Part shown: positions 1 to 8,495 of the stretch, piece after piece
How the letters are laid out: each line of letters starts with the position of its first letter
Numbering within the stretch: the stretch's first letter is position 1
From: Pandoraea pulmonicola
GTDB taxonomy: Bacteria; Pseudomonadota; Gammaproteobacteria; Burkholderiales; Burkholderiaceae
Direction: 5' to 3'
Assembly (NCBI RefSeq): GCF_000815105.2
Contig: NZ_CP010310.2
Span: 2,976,001 to 3,040,000 of the forward strand
Length of the DNA stretch: 64,000 bases
Notes under the pieces: model-generated
What the model was told of the DNA's origin: nothing
Database searches by the model: none
What the model saw: the letters and a program-made list of their open reading frames with translations, nothing else
Program-made: the position numbers and the translations under genes

Positions 1-1803
1 CGCGCGACGCTGCGCGAGCACGGTCGAGGGCGCGAGCCGTGGATCGTGGTCGAAAAAATCCTGATGCATGGCGAACGCCTCGACGCCCGCTGGCAAACCG
101 ACGGCACGACGGGCTACGACTTCATGAACGACGTCGGCGCGCTGCTGCATGACGAAAACGGCGCAAGCAAGCTCGATGCGCTGTGGCGTACGGCGACGGG
201 CGACACCCGCGACTTCGACGCGCACGTTGGCGAAGCACGGGTGCAGTTGATCGTCGAGCGCTTCGGCAGCGAGATGGCACGGGTCGTCAAGGCGCTCGTC
301 GCGTTGGTGGAGGCAGATGCCAATGGGCCCGCGCGCGATCTTGGCATCGCCAGTCTGCGCCGATGCGCTTGCGCGCTCGCGGGGGCCTTTCCCGTCTACC
401 GCTGCTACCCGGATGGCCCAGAGCCCGAGGACGCGGCCTGCGAAGTGTTGGCCACCGCCATGGCCGGCGCGCGCCAGCGCCTGCACCCGCTCGACCATGC
501 CGCCCTCGCGCAGTTGGGCCGGTGGCTCACGCCGGACGAGGACGGCACGACCGGACTTCGACGCGAGGCACAGATCCGCTTCGCGCAGACCACCGCGCCG
601 TTGGCGGCCAAGGCGGTCGAGGACACCGCCGGGTATCGCTGGGGGCGGCTTCTCTCGCGCAACGATGTCGGCTGCGATGCCGCCACGTTGTCGTTGCCGC
701 TGTCGGCCTTTCATCAGGCCAACGCGTATCGCGCCCAGCACTGGCCCCGGGCCATGCTCACGACGGCGACCCATGATCACAAGCGCGGCGAGGACGTGCG
801 GGCGCGGCTGGCCGTGCTCTCGGAAATCCCGGCGCGCTGGGCCGAGAGGGTCGCCGGCTGGCGGGCGGAGAACGATCGCTTTCGCGATACGTTGCGAAAT
901 GCCCCGGATCCTGCGCACGAATTGATGCTGTACCAGACGCTCGCCGGCGCGTGGCCGTGCGCATGGTCGTCCACGTCTGCGACGCGCGAGGCCACGACCC
1001 GGTTCGTCGGACGCATCGCGCAATGGCAACGCAAGGCGATCCGCGAGGCAGGTGTGCGAAGCTCATGGCTCGCGCCGGATAGCGCTTACGAAGCGGCCTG
1101 CGACGCGTTTCTCGACGCGATCATGGCCGATCCGTCGTTCGTCCAGTCGATGCAGGCGTTCTCCAATGCCATTGGTCCCGCGGGCGCCTTGAACGGTCTG
1201 ACCCAAACGTTCCTGCGTCTCACCTGTCCGGGCGTTCCCGACACATATCAGGCGAGCGTCGGTTGGGACCAGACGCTCGTCGACCCGGACAATCGTCGCC
1301 CCGTGCATTTCGATCTTGACGGCATTGCCGCGCCGGGCGGCGCCATCGACCGCGGCGGATGGCTCTCGCTGATGGACCGCTGGCAAGACGGCGACGTGAA
1401 GCTGGCGCTGTTGCGAGCGGTGCTGCGCCTGCGCAAGGCGTTTGCGCCGGCATTCACGCAGGGCGACTACATGCCTCTCGCCGCCCACGGGCCGTGCGCC
1501 TCTCAGGTCGTGGCCTTCGCCCGGGTGCCGGCACCGAGTGCGGGCGCGATGGTGATCTGCATCGCCACCCGGCATGCCGCGCATCACCTGGGCGCGACAG
1601 GCGCCGCGGCGGTGTCCGACGGCGGCCCCCGTCTGCGGGCGCGGGATTGGCGCGGCACCGTGCTCGATGTCACGCCGGCATCGCGAACATTGCGCTGGCG
1701 AAGCCTGATAGACGGCGCGGCAATCGAAGCAAAATCGCACGATGGACTCACGCTCGCGGAAGTGCTCGATGTGCTCCCGGTCGCCGTGCTCACGCCGGCG
1801 TGA
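1..1803 (+). CDS. treY: Malto-oligosyltrehalose synthase, C-terminal part (5' end outside window)
   Basis: TreY rearranges the reducing-end alpha-1,4 bond of a maltodextrin to alpha-1,1, giving maltooligosyl trehalose, from which TreZ releases trehalose; it is a cytoplasmic GH13 enzyme. The reading frame is open from base 1, and the GTG at 46 lies inside a conserved block, so the true start is upstream of the window. Recognition rests on the TreY-type string VEKIL...GTTGYDF soon after the edge and on PGVPDTYQ...VDPDNRRPV about 400 residues later, both conserved in this family. About 600 residues are visible of a family that is usually 800-950 long. It converges on the DUF4142 gene. Trehalose synthesis fits the stress-type genes that follow. 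Confidence in the family is high. Confidence 0.9.
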   Translation, partial: RATLREHGRGREPWIVVEKILMHGERLDARWQTDGTTGYDFMNDVGALLHDENGASKLDALWRTATGDTRDFDAHVGEARVQLIVERFGSEMARVVKALVALVEADANGPARDLGIASLRRCACALAGAFPVYRCYPDGPEPEDAACEVLATAMAGARQRLHPLDHAALAQLGRWLTPDEDGTTGLRREAQIRFAQTTAPLAAKAVEDTAGYRWGRLLSRNDVGCDAATLSLPLSAFHQANAYRAQHWPRAMLTTATHDHKRGEDVRARLAVLSEIPARWAERVAGWRAENDRFRDTLRNAPDPAHELMLYQTLAGAWPCAWSSTSATREATTRFVGRIAQWQRKAIREAGVRSSWLAPDSAYEAACDAFLDAIMADPSFVQSMQAFSNAIGPAGALNGLTQTFLRLTCPGVPDTYQASVGWDQTLVDPDNRRPVHFDLDGIAAPGGAIDRGGWLSLMDRWQDGDVKLALLRAVLRLRKAFAPAFTQGDYMPLAAHGPCASQVVAFARVPAPSAGAMVICIATRHAAHHLGATGAAAVSDGGPRLRARDWRGTVLDVTPASRTLRWRSLIDGAAIEAKSHDGLTLAEVLDVLPVAVLTPA

Positions 1804-1888
1804 ACCCGCAGGCCCTCGTCGGGGTCACTGCGTAGCGATGTGTACCAATGTGTATCGATCCATTCCCGCCGAACGGCCTGCGACGGTG

Positions 1889-2518
1889 TCATTTCGTGTT
1901 GGCGAGAGACGTGGCGAGCTTGCGTGCCATCGTCAGGTGGTGCTGGATCGTGGGCAGCGTATTACGCGCGAAAGCCTTGAGTTCCGGGTCCTGTCCGGAC
2001 TTCGCTTCACGCTGGAACAGCCGCGCCGCCTGTTCATGCGCGGCGGGCCCCGCGACCGCCAGATAGGCGACGTCGAAATCGTGGCCCTGCTTGGACTTGA
2101 GCGCCTGCAAGTCGGGATCGACCTCCGAGGTCGCCGGCGTGCGGATGCCCTTGCGAGCGGCGATTTGCTGCAACTGGCTTGCCGCCTTGGTGTGATCGGC
2201 CACCATCTGGCGCGCGAAGTTCTTCACCTCGGTGTTCGGCGAGCGCTCCAGCGCCAATTGACTCGCCTGCACCTCGAGCATGCCGGAGCGCTCGGCAGCG
2301 TCGACGAACTCGGCGTCGACGCCGCCCGGCGGATGCGTCATGAGTCGCGAGTCTCGCGGCTTGCCGGGATCGACCATATCGGCGCCGCCGGGCCTCGGCT
2401 CGTGCGGCGTGAGCGGCGTTTGCGCGAGCGCCATCGCCGGCGTGACCAAGGCCAGTTCGGCCAGCAGGCCGTACAGGCGTCGGTGGAAGCGTCCCTGGCT
2501 GCGTTGCGTGGGTTTCAT
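1889..2518 (-). CDS. DUF4142 (ferritin-like) exported protein
   Basis: 209 residues. An N-terminal basic stretch and a hydrophobic segment ending in A-L-A-Q (residues about 15-33) look like a Sec signal peptide, so the protein is probably periplasmic. The rest is helical, with DUF4142 hallmarks: EFVDAAERSGMLEVQASQLA, then F-ARQMVADHTKA and a final H-H-dipeptide helix. DUF4142 proteins adopt a four-helix, ferritin-like fold; their biochemical role is not settled, though they often sit in stress loci. I chose the ATG at 2518 because an AGGAG ribosome site precedes it. A longer in-frame reading (to 3169) runs through the neighbouring SDR gene and is rejected. It lies downstream of, and in the same direction as, the SDR gene. 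Confidence 0.85.
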   Translation of the reverse strand: MKPTQRSQGRFHRRLYGLLAELALVTPAMALAQTPLTPHEPRPGGADMVDPGKPRDSRLMTHPPGGVDAEFVDAAERSGMLEVQASQLALERSPNTEVKNFARQMVADHTKAASQLQQIAARKGIRTPATSEVDPDLQALKSKQGHDFDVAYLAVAGPAAHEQAARLFQREAKSGQDPELKAFARNTLPTIQHHLTMARKLATSLANTK

Positions 2519-2586
2519 GGCGAATCTCCTGAGTCGTGGGGCATTGAAGTCGGCGCTCCGCGGTAGGCAGCACCACGCCGTTGTGC

Positions 2587-3453
2587 TCAGCCACCCACGG
2601 CGGTCCCACCGTTGGGGTGCAACGTCTGCCCCGTCATGTAGCTGCCATCGCGGCAGGCGAGCAGCACGTAGCACGCGGCCAACTCGTCCGGTTGCCCCGG
2701 GCGTTTGAGCGGCGTGTTGTCGCCGAACCTGGCCACTTGATCGGCGCTGAACGTCGACGGAATCAACGGCGTCCAGATCGGCCCCGGCGCCACCGCGTTC
2801 ACGTAGACGCCATGCGGCGCGAGGTTGGCCGCCAGCGCACGCGTGAACGAGACGATCGCCCCTTTGCTGGCCGAGTAGTCGAGCAGCACCGGATTGCCGT
2901 GGTAGGCGGTGACCGAGGTGGTATTGACGATGCGCGCTCCCGCCTTCATGTGCACGAGCGCCGCCTGCGTCATGAAGAACATGCCGAATACGTTGGTCTG
3001 GAAGGTCCTGCGCAACTGGTCTTCCGAGATCTCGGCAAGGCTCTCGCGCACGTGCTGCTCGCCGGCGTTGTTGACGAGCACGTCGAGGCGCCCCCAGGTC
3101 TCGATCACCTTGTCGACCGCCTGACGCGCCTGTGCCCGGTCGCCGATGTCCGCTTCGATCGTCAGACATCTGCGGCCAGTCTCCTCGATGAGACCGCGTG
3201 TCGTGCCCGCGTCTTCGGACTCCTTCAGATAGACGATGGCGACGTCCGCGCCTTCCTTGGCGAAGGCCACCGCCACGGCGCGCCCGATGCCGCTGTCGCC
3301 GCCGGTCACGATGGCCACCCGATCCGCGAGCTTGCCGCTACCGACGTATTCCTTCGAGGTGTCCTGCGGCTTCGGGTGCATCTCGGCTTCCACGCCGGGC
3401 TGCTGCTTCTGCGTCTGCGGCGGTGGTCTGTTGGAATGCTGGCTTGTCGTCAT
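2587..3453 (-). CDS. SDR family oxidoreductase (YghA-like)
   Basis: 288 residues. A polar Pro/Gln-rich N-terminal extension of about 40 residues is followed by a Rossmann domain with the cofactor loop TGGDSGIG, the NNAG motif and the catalytic Y-S-A-S-K with an upstream serine (NTTSVTAYHG). The length and extension match the YghA/glucose-dehydrogenase-like branch of the classical short-chain dehydrogenases, which are NAD(P)-dependent and cytoplasmic. The substrate cannot be told from sequence. The ATG at 3453 has an ACAGGAG ribosome site. It overlaps the stop of the upstream gene by 4 bases (ATGA), so the two are probably translationally coupled. It belongs to the leftward stress-type run at 1.9-5.7 kb. 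Confidence 0.88.
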   Translation of the reverse strand: MTTSQHSNRPPPQTQKQQPGVEAEMHPKPQDTSKEYVGSGKLADRVAIVTGGDSGIGRAVAVAFAKEGADVAIVYLKESEDAGTTRGLIEETGRRCLTIEADIGDRAQARQAVDKVIETWGRLDVLVNNAGEQHVRESLAEISEDQLRRTFQTNVFGMFFMTQAALVHMKAGARIVNTTSVTAYHGNPVLLDYSASKGAIVSFTRALAANLAPHGVYVNAVAPGPIWTPLIPSTFSADQVARFGDNTPLKRPGQPDELAACYVLLACRDGSYMTGQTLHPNGGTAVGG

Positions 3454-4016
3454 GAGTCGGACTCCTGTGTCGTTACGGGTTGCGGGGGAGCGAGCGGTGA
3501 AAAATCGCGCCATTCGCCGTCTTCCCACACGCCCTCGGTGTGCTGGAGGTCGTCGGCGCCGGCATTGCGAAGCACGTTCATCGCCGTGTCGACCGTGTGC
3601 GCCGTCACATGCGCGGCGACGATGACGCCGGCGTCGCGGGCGTCGTAGGTTTGCGACCGTGCGCGACGATTGCGCATGCGCGAGAGTGCACCGGCCAACG
3701 CGCCGATGTACGCACCGACAAGGGCACCGATGAGCGGAATCGGCCACCAATGCAGGCCGTACCGGTAAATCGTTGCGCCGATCACACCGCCGACGATCGT
3801 GCCGACCGCGATGCCGAGGACCGCACCGAAGCCGCCGCGCCGCGCGCCGGGATCCGCATGCACGTCCCCGCCGATGGGAAAGCGGGCGTGCTGCCCCGCG
3901 GGGTTGAGGAAGAAGATCGACACGTCGTCCGTCCTGAAGCGCCGCGCGTACAGGCGGCGGGCTACTTCGCTAGCCCGGTCGAAGGTGTCGAAGCGTCCTG
4001 CCACAATGGTTGCCAT
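3450..4016 (-). CDS. Glycine-rich two-pass membrane protein, general-stress (YflT/DUF1269-like)
   Basis: 188 residues. The first 45 residues form a small alpha/beta-looking module (VAGRFDTFDRASEVARRLYA) resembling the N-terminus of general-stress proteins such as YflT. Two Gly/Ala-rich hydrophobic helices follow (about 63-85 and 92-112), the second ending in an Arg-rich turn that suggests the C-terminal domain is cytoplasmic. A third part, about 125-165, again looks like a compact alpha/beta domain. No catalytic motif is visible. The stop overlaps the SDR start (ATGA). Membership in the stress cluster is inferred from neighbours; the specific function is unknown. Confidence 0.75.
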   Translation of the reverse strand: MATIVAGRFDTFDRASEVARRLYARRFRTDDVSIFFLNPAGQHARFPIGGDVHADPGARRGGFGAVLGIAVGTIVGGVIGATIYRYGLHWWPIPLIGALVGAYIGALAGALSRMRNRRARSQTYDARDAGVIVAAHVTAHTVDTAMNVLRNAGADDLQHTEGVWEDGEWRDFSPLAPPQPVTTQESDS

Positions 4017-4054
4017 GACGTGCCTCCGTGGTGCTTCTCATGCGCTACCGCCGG

Positions 4055-4354
4055 TCACATCAACTTGCCGAGTTCCTTCGATACCGATGCCGGCGTCTTG
4101 TACTCGATATCGGGAATGTGCTCGAGCGTGTCCAGAATCCTGCGCTCGGCGTGCTGGTCGTGCGCGCACGCGAGAAGCTCCGCCTTGCTGCAGGGATAGT
4201 CCATGCCCTTGAGCGCCTTCTGTACGTCCACGGGGCTCGGCGGCCGGTTGTGGCCAGTCTGGTGGCCACCCTTGTCACGGGTGGCACGGTCGCCTTCATG
4301 CGAACGGGTACGGCTCATTTCGTGACCGGTGTGTTGCGGATGATGGGAAGCCAT
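4055..4354 (-). CDS. DUF2795 domain small protein
   Basis: 99 residues. The first half is hydrophilic and His-rich (HH, QHTGHEM, HEGDRAT, GGHQTGHN) and probably disordered. The second half, beginning at SPVDVQKALKGMDYPCSKAEL, is a DUF2795-type helical domain, a family of small proteins of unknown function common in Burkholderiaceae stress loci. The start at 4354 is preferred because a TTGGAG ribosome site lies 9 bases upstream; the in-frame TTG at 4369 is part of that site. The gene is transcribed with its neighbours, 38 bases before the membrane-protein gene. Confidence 0.78.
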   Translation of the reverse strand: MASHHPQHTGHEMSRTRSHEGDRATRDKGGHQTGHNRPPSPVDVQKALKGMDYPCSKAELLACAHDQHAERRILDTLEHIPDIEYKTPASVSKELGKLM

Positions 4355-4393
4355 GGTCTTTCGCTCCAAAAGGGTTGAAAAAATGGGTCGAAG

Positions 4394-5425
4394 TCAATGG
4401 GTGGGTTGTTTGCGCATTCGCGACAGGGCTGCGTAGGCAATTACCGTTGCCCCGACGGCAAGCGCGCCGGACAGCCGCGGGCGCTTGGCCATTGCCGTGT
4501 AAGGACAACTGCGGAACACCACACCCTCCATCCCCGCCCGCTCCTGCATGTCGCGGCCCGGCTCGTGCAGCGCATTCTCCTCGCGCGGCCGCGGCGGCTT
4601 GTCGGTGCGCTGCGTGCGCGAAAACAGGTTCGACGCCATTCGGTCGAACAACCCGGGCATGTGATACGCGCTCGAGGACATGACCTTGGCCGCGGCGCCG
4701 ACGAACAGGTCGCGATGCGGGTGCGCCGCGGCGTGAAGAATGGCGTCGGCGGCAAGCTCAGGGTCGTAGATGGGTGGCGGCAACTTCGGCTCGACGTCCA
4801 GATAGTTCTTCGCGTGCTTCACGAACATCGTGTCGAGCGCGGCCGGCTTGATCAGCGTGACGCTCACCGGCGCCTGTGCGGACTCCAGTTCGAGCCGCAA
4901 CGAGTCCGTGAACCCCTTCACGGCATGCTTGGAGGCCACGTAGGCGGCCTGGAGCGCGATCGGCGCATCGGACGCTTCGCTGCCCATATTGACGATGGCG
5001 CCGCCAAGCCCGTCCTGTTTGCCGCGCAGATACTCGGCCGCCACGAGCGACCCGTGCACCACGCCCCAATAGTTGGTGTCGAAAAGCTTGCGCTGGTCTT
5101 CCAGCGGAACGTCCGAGGCCGCGCCGAATATCGAAACACCGGCGTTGTTAACCCAGGTGTCGATTTCGCCGAAGGCCTCGATGGCCTTTACGGCGACGTT
5201 GCGCACCTGTTCGACATCGCAAACATCGGCGGTGACCGGAATGGCCTGACCGCCCTGCTCGCGAATCTCCTCGCAAAGCTGTTCGAGGGCAACCTGATTG
5301 CGGGCGACGAGCATGAGCTTGGCGCCGCGCCGGGCCGCCTTGCGGGCCGTCACGAGGCCAACGCCACTGGTGGCGCCCGTGATGACGATGGTCTGCTCGG
5401 AGAGCGGTTTCAATCTGTAGCTCAT
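4394..5425 (-). CDS. SDR family oxidoreductase with C-terminal membrane tail
   Basis: 343 residues. The Rossmann cofactor loop is TGATSGVG (about 16-23), the NNAG motif follows at about 90, and the catalytic Y-V-A-S-K lies near residue 160. The last 100 residues are not part of the usual 250-residue fold: they contain a polar stretch (RTDKPPRPREEN) and end in one hydrophobic helix (LSGALAVGATVIAYAAL), which suggests anchoring to the inner membrane. The family is NAD(P)-dependent; the substrate is unknown. AAGGAG precedes the ATG at 5425. The start overlaps the stop of the upstream 92-residue gene by four bases, so expression is likely coupled. Confidence 0.87.
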   Translation of the reverse strand: MSYRLKPLSEQTIVITGATSGVGLVTARKAARRGAKLMLVARNQVALEQLCEEIREQGGQAIPVTADVCDVEQVRNVAVKAIEAFGEIDTWVNNAGVSIFGAASDVPLEDQRKLFDTNYWGVVHGSLVAAEYLRGKQDGLGGAIVNMGSEASDAPIALQAAYVASKHAVKGFTDSLRLELESAQAPVSVTLIKPAALDTMFVKHAKNYLDVEPKLPPPIYDPELAADAILHAAAHPHRDLFVGAAAKVMSSSAYHMPGLFDRMASNLFSRTQRTDKPPRPREENALHEPGRDMQERAGMEGVVFRSCPYTAMAKRPRLSGALAVGATVIAYAALSRMRKQPTH

Positions 5426-5700
5426 GAACGAGGCTCCTTGTCGAGTGCAGGCCAGGGGACTGTGCCAGTCCGCTGACACTGCCAATCTTCACCGGCTGAT
5501 GCGTGGTACAGCCCTGCGGCGACCGATATGGCCGCGTCGCACTGCAGCGGCAAGCGCTGACAGTCGGCACCGTCGCCTTCGGGGACGCCGACAGGAATCT
5601 TCAACGGCGTGTGAGTCGGCATGTGGGGATTCCAGCAACCAGGTGGAACCACCACGGCGGGCGCTAGCTGGCGAAGCGCGGTTTCAGTAACGACGCTCAT
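5422..5700 (-). CDS. Hypothetical 92-residue protein, first gene of the stress-type run
   Basis: 92 residues, no family recognised. It has no signal peptide and no membrane segment. Three cysteines (PPGCWNP, GADCQRL, LQCDAA) and a fourth near the end (WQCQRT) are spaced through a Pro-rich body. Coding status is supported by an excellent ribosome site (CCGGAGGT, 6 bases before the ATG at 5700) and by an ATGA overlap of its stop with the start of the membrane-tailed SDR. Longer in-frame readings to 6102 lack such a site. It could be a partner or regulator of the SDR; that is inference from position only. Confidence 0.62.
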   Translation of the reverse strand: MSVVTETALRQLAPAVVVPPGCWNPHMPTHTPLKIPVGVPEGDGADCQRLPLQCDAAISVAAGLYHASAGEDWQCQRTGTVPWPALDKEPRS

Positions 5701-6132
5701 ACGGACCTCCGGAGTTTCAGGGCAACGGCACGTGACTGCCATCGTGTACCCGAGAATGGATGCAAGTCGCGTTCCATGCGGTCTGCCACGGGAACGCTCG
5801 CAGGAGCATCGCCGCGCCATGTCTTGCACGCAGGGCGTCGGGCAGCACCATGGCACTCGCGCGGTGACGAGACCCCCTGCGTCGACCGGCCTTTTGTCCA
5901 AGCTTTTGTAAGAATGGTCGGTAGTCCGCAAGGCCCGTGCGCACGAGACGTCGCAGCGACGAGGGCCCGGCGTCGAGAACCGTTGCGCCTTGTGAAATGC
6001 GGTTCTCGACGCGCACTGTCGAGGCTGCCCGGCAGTTGTGCGCTGGCAGTCACTCCTGTTGGCATGCCAATTGCACGACGCCCTTGACGGCGCCGATTTC
6101 AAGCGCCCCCCGCCCAGCCGGAGTCATAAGTC
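5701..6132. other. 432-base divergent intergenic region
   Basis: This gap separates the leftward stress-type genes from the rightward GT4-uxs pair and must hold both promoters. I found no open frame with a convincing ribosome site, no long inverted repeat, and no clear sigma-70 promoter on either strand. A GGAG site precedes the GT4 start at 6133. The stretch around 5888-5915 is the only locally AT-richer part. Confidence 0.5.
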
Positions 6133-7470
6133 ATGCAGAAAATTGCTTTGATCAGCGAACACGCTTCGCCGCTGGCCGCCATCGGTGGGGTCGACGCCGG
6201 AGGTCAGAACATCTACGTCGCCAACGTCGCCCGACAACTCGTGTCGCGCGGCTGCCGCGTCGACGTTTTCACGCGTTGCGACAACCCGGCGCTGCCCCCT
6301 GTCGTGCCGGTCGGCCACAACATTCGCGTCATACACGTGCCCGCTGGCCCCCCGCGCGACATTCCGAAAGAGCAGTTGCTGCCGCATATGGGGGAATTCG
6401 CGGAGTTCATGGTGCGCTACTGCGCCCACGCGAATCCAGGCTACGACATCCTGCATGCCAACTTCTTCATGTCGGGGCAGGTCGGCATGCGCGTTCGGCA
6501 GGTGCTCGATATTCCGCTCGTCATGACGTTTCACGCCCTTGGACATGTCAGGCGCCACAACCAGGGAGCGTCGGACACGTTCCCCGAGGCGCGCATCGAG
6601 ATCGAGACCGCTCTCGTTCGCACGGCCGACGTGATCATCGCCGAATGCCCGCAGGACAAGATCGACCTCCTCACGCTCTACAACGCCGACCCGCGTCGCA
6701 TCGAGATCGTGCCCTGTGGTTTCGATGCCAACGAATTCCACCCGGTCGCCCGCGCCGACGCGCGTGCGGCGCTCGGCTGGGACGCCGACGAGTTTTCGAT
6801 CCTGCAACTCGGTCGGCTGGTGCCGCGCAAGGGCATCGACAACGTGATTCGCGCGTTGCGCGTGATGTTCGACGAGGTGACATGCGGCCGGCCCGTGAAG
6901 CTCCACATCGTCGGTGGCCCGGACTATCGCATCGATGTCGACCGCTCTCCGGAACTGGCGCGGCTGTCGAAGCTCGCCCATGAGCTCGACGTTGCCGAGC
7001 ATGTCGATTTCGTCGGGCGGCGCGATCGCGACGCGCTCAAGGACTTCTACAGCGCGGCTGACGTCTTCGTCACCACACCCTGGTACGAGCCGTTCGGCAT
7101 CACGCCGGTCGAGGCGATGGCATGCGCCACGCCAGTGATCGGCAGCAATGTGGGCGGTATAAGAACGACGGTCGTCGACGGCGAGACGGGTTTTCTGGTG
7201 CCGCCGAAGCAGCCCGAAGCGCTCGCCGCACGTCTGGCCCAGTTGCGCGACGACCGCTGCCTCGCACACCAAATGGGCCTGGCGGGTGCGCGCCGAGCCA
7301 ATCGTCACTTCACATGGAGCGGTGTCGCGGAGCAGTTGTGCGCGGTCTACGCCAGACTGGCCGGCGCACCGCGCGGCAAGGCGACCATCGTACCGCTGCC
7401 GCCCGTGCGCACGATGACGGTCAAGCCGGCCGCTCCCGTGCTTGAAACGCTCAAGGAGAGCATCCGATGA
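6133..7470 (+). CDS. GT4 family glycosyltransferase
   Basis: 445 residues, a GT-B retaining glycosyltransferase. The N-terminal domain opens with a beta strand and the donor-domain glycine loop [12 protein letters not shown], the pattern seen in sucrose-phosphate-synthase and MshA-like enzymes. The C-terminal domain has GRLVPRKG and the E-x7-E motif EPFGITPVE, then [11 protein letters not shown]. The last 40 residues are polar and non-conserved. It probably moves a sugar from a nucleotide donor to a cytoplasmic acceptor; neither can be named. The stop overlaps the start of the decarboxylase gene (ATGA), so the pair is coupled and UDP-xylose is a reasonable candidate donor by context. Confidence 0.88.
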   Translation: MQKIALISEHASPLAAIGGVDAGGQNIYVANVARQLVSRGCRVDVFTRCDNPALPPVVPVGHNIRVIHVPAGPPRDIPKEQLLPHMGEFAEFMVRYCAHANPGYDILHANFFMSGQVGMRVRQVLDIPLVMTFHALGHVRRHNQGASDTFPEARIEIETALVRTADVIIAECPQDKIDLLTLYNADPRRIEIVPCGFDANEFHPVARADARAALGWDADEFSILQLGRLVPRKGIDNVIRALRVMFDEVTCGRPVKLHIVGGPDYRIDVDRSPELARLSKLAHELDVAEHVDFVGRRDRDALKDFYSAADVFVTTPWYEPFGITPVEAMACATPVIGSNVGGIRTTVVDGETGFLVPPKQPEALAARLAQLRDDRCLAHQMGLAGARRANRHFTWSGVAEQLCAVYARLAGAPRGKATIVPLPPVRTMTVKPAAPVLETLKESIR

Positions 7471-8495
7471 AAGAACTGCACCGCAAGCGCGTGCTCGTCA
7501 CCGGCGGCGCCGGGTTCCTGGGCTCTCATCTTTGCGAGCGGCTCGTGAGCGCCGGGCATGACGTACTATGCGTCGACAACTTCTATACGGGTGTAAAGGA
7601 CAACATCGCCCACCTGCTCGACGCCGGCAACTTCGAACTGATGCGTCACGACGTGACGTTCCCCCTCTACGTCGAGGTCGACGAGATCTATAACCTCGCC
7701 TGCCCGGCGTCGCCCGTGCACTATCAGCGCGACCCGGTGCAGACGACCAAGACCAGCGTGCACGGCGCCATCAACATGCTCGGACTCGCCAAGCGGACCG
7801 GCGCGCGCATTCTTCAGGCCTCGACGAGCGAGGTCTACGGCGACCCCGGCGTCCACCCGCAGGCCGAATCGTACTGGGGCAATGTGAATCCGATCGGGTT
7901 GCGCGCATGCTACGACGAGGGCAAGCGGTGTGCGGAGACGCTCTTCGTGAACTATCACCGTCAGCACGGCGTACAGACGCGCATTGCGCGCATCTTCAAC
8001 ACGTACGGTCCGCGCATGCACCCGCAGGACGGCCGGGTGATATCGAACCTGATCACGCAGGCGCTGCGCGGCGAACCGTTGACCGTCTACGGCGACGGCT
8101 CGCAGACCCGGGCGCTCTGCTACGTGGACGATCTGGTCGACGGCCTGATTCGGCTCATGGCGGCGGATGTGGCGGCGGAAGTGCCCGTGAACCTCGGCAG
8201 CGATCACGAGCTCTCGATGCTCGACGTCGCACGCGAGGTCCTGCATGCCACGGGCTCGAAGGCGCCCATCGAGTTCAGTCCCCTGCCCGCCGACGATCCC
8301 CGGCGCCGGTGTCCCGACTTGCGCGTCGCGGGAGAGTGTCTCGCGTGGGCGCCGTCCACCCCGCTCGCCGACGGCCTCGCCCACACGGTGCGCTACTTCT
8401 CCCAGCGGCTGGCCACGCTTTCCCAAACCTCGCGCAGGGTCGCGCGCGCCACACCGGCCGCTTCGCTATCGCCACGCAGCAGCGCCCCGGTGTAG
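7467..8495 (+). CDS. uxs: UDP-glucuronate decarboxylase (UDP-xylose synthase)
   Basis: 342 residues. An extended SDR of the UXS type: NAD loop TGGAGFLG (about 12-19), [13 protein letters not shown], the STSEVYGDP strand with the catalytic Ser, and YDEGKRCAE carrying Tyr149 and Lys153. These strings are characteristic of enzymes that oxidise and decarboxylate UDP-glucuronate to UDP-xylose. The last 35 residues (from about 308) are Ser/Ala/Arg-rich, unlike the family, and are encoded in DNA that is antisense to the 3' end of the thiamine-diphosphate enzyme gene. It is translationally coupled to the GT4 gene. Related C-4/C-5 enzymes (for example ArnA-type) are the main alternative. Confidence 0.86.
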   Translation: MKELHRKRVLVTGGAGFLGSHLCERLVSAGHDVLCVDNFYTGVKDNIAHLLDAGNFELMRHDVTFPLYVEVDEIYNLACPASPVHYQRDPVQTTKTSVHGAINMLGLAKRTGARILQASTSEVYGDPGVHPQAESYWGNVNPIGLRACYDEGKRCAETLFVNYHRQHGVQTRIARIFNTYGPRMHPQDGRVISNLITQALRGEPLTVYGDGSQTRALCYVDDLVDGLIRLMAADVAAEVPVNLGSDHELSMLDVAREVLHATGSKAPIEFSPLPADDPRRRCPDLRVAGECLAWAPSTPLADGLAHTVRYFSQRLATLSQTSRRVARATPAASLSPRSSAPV

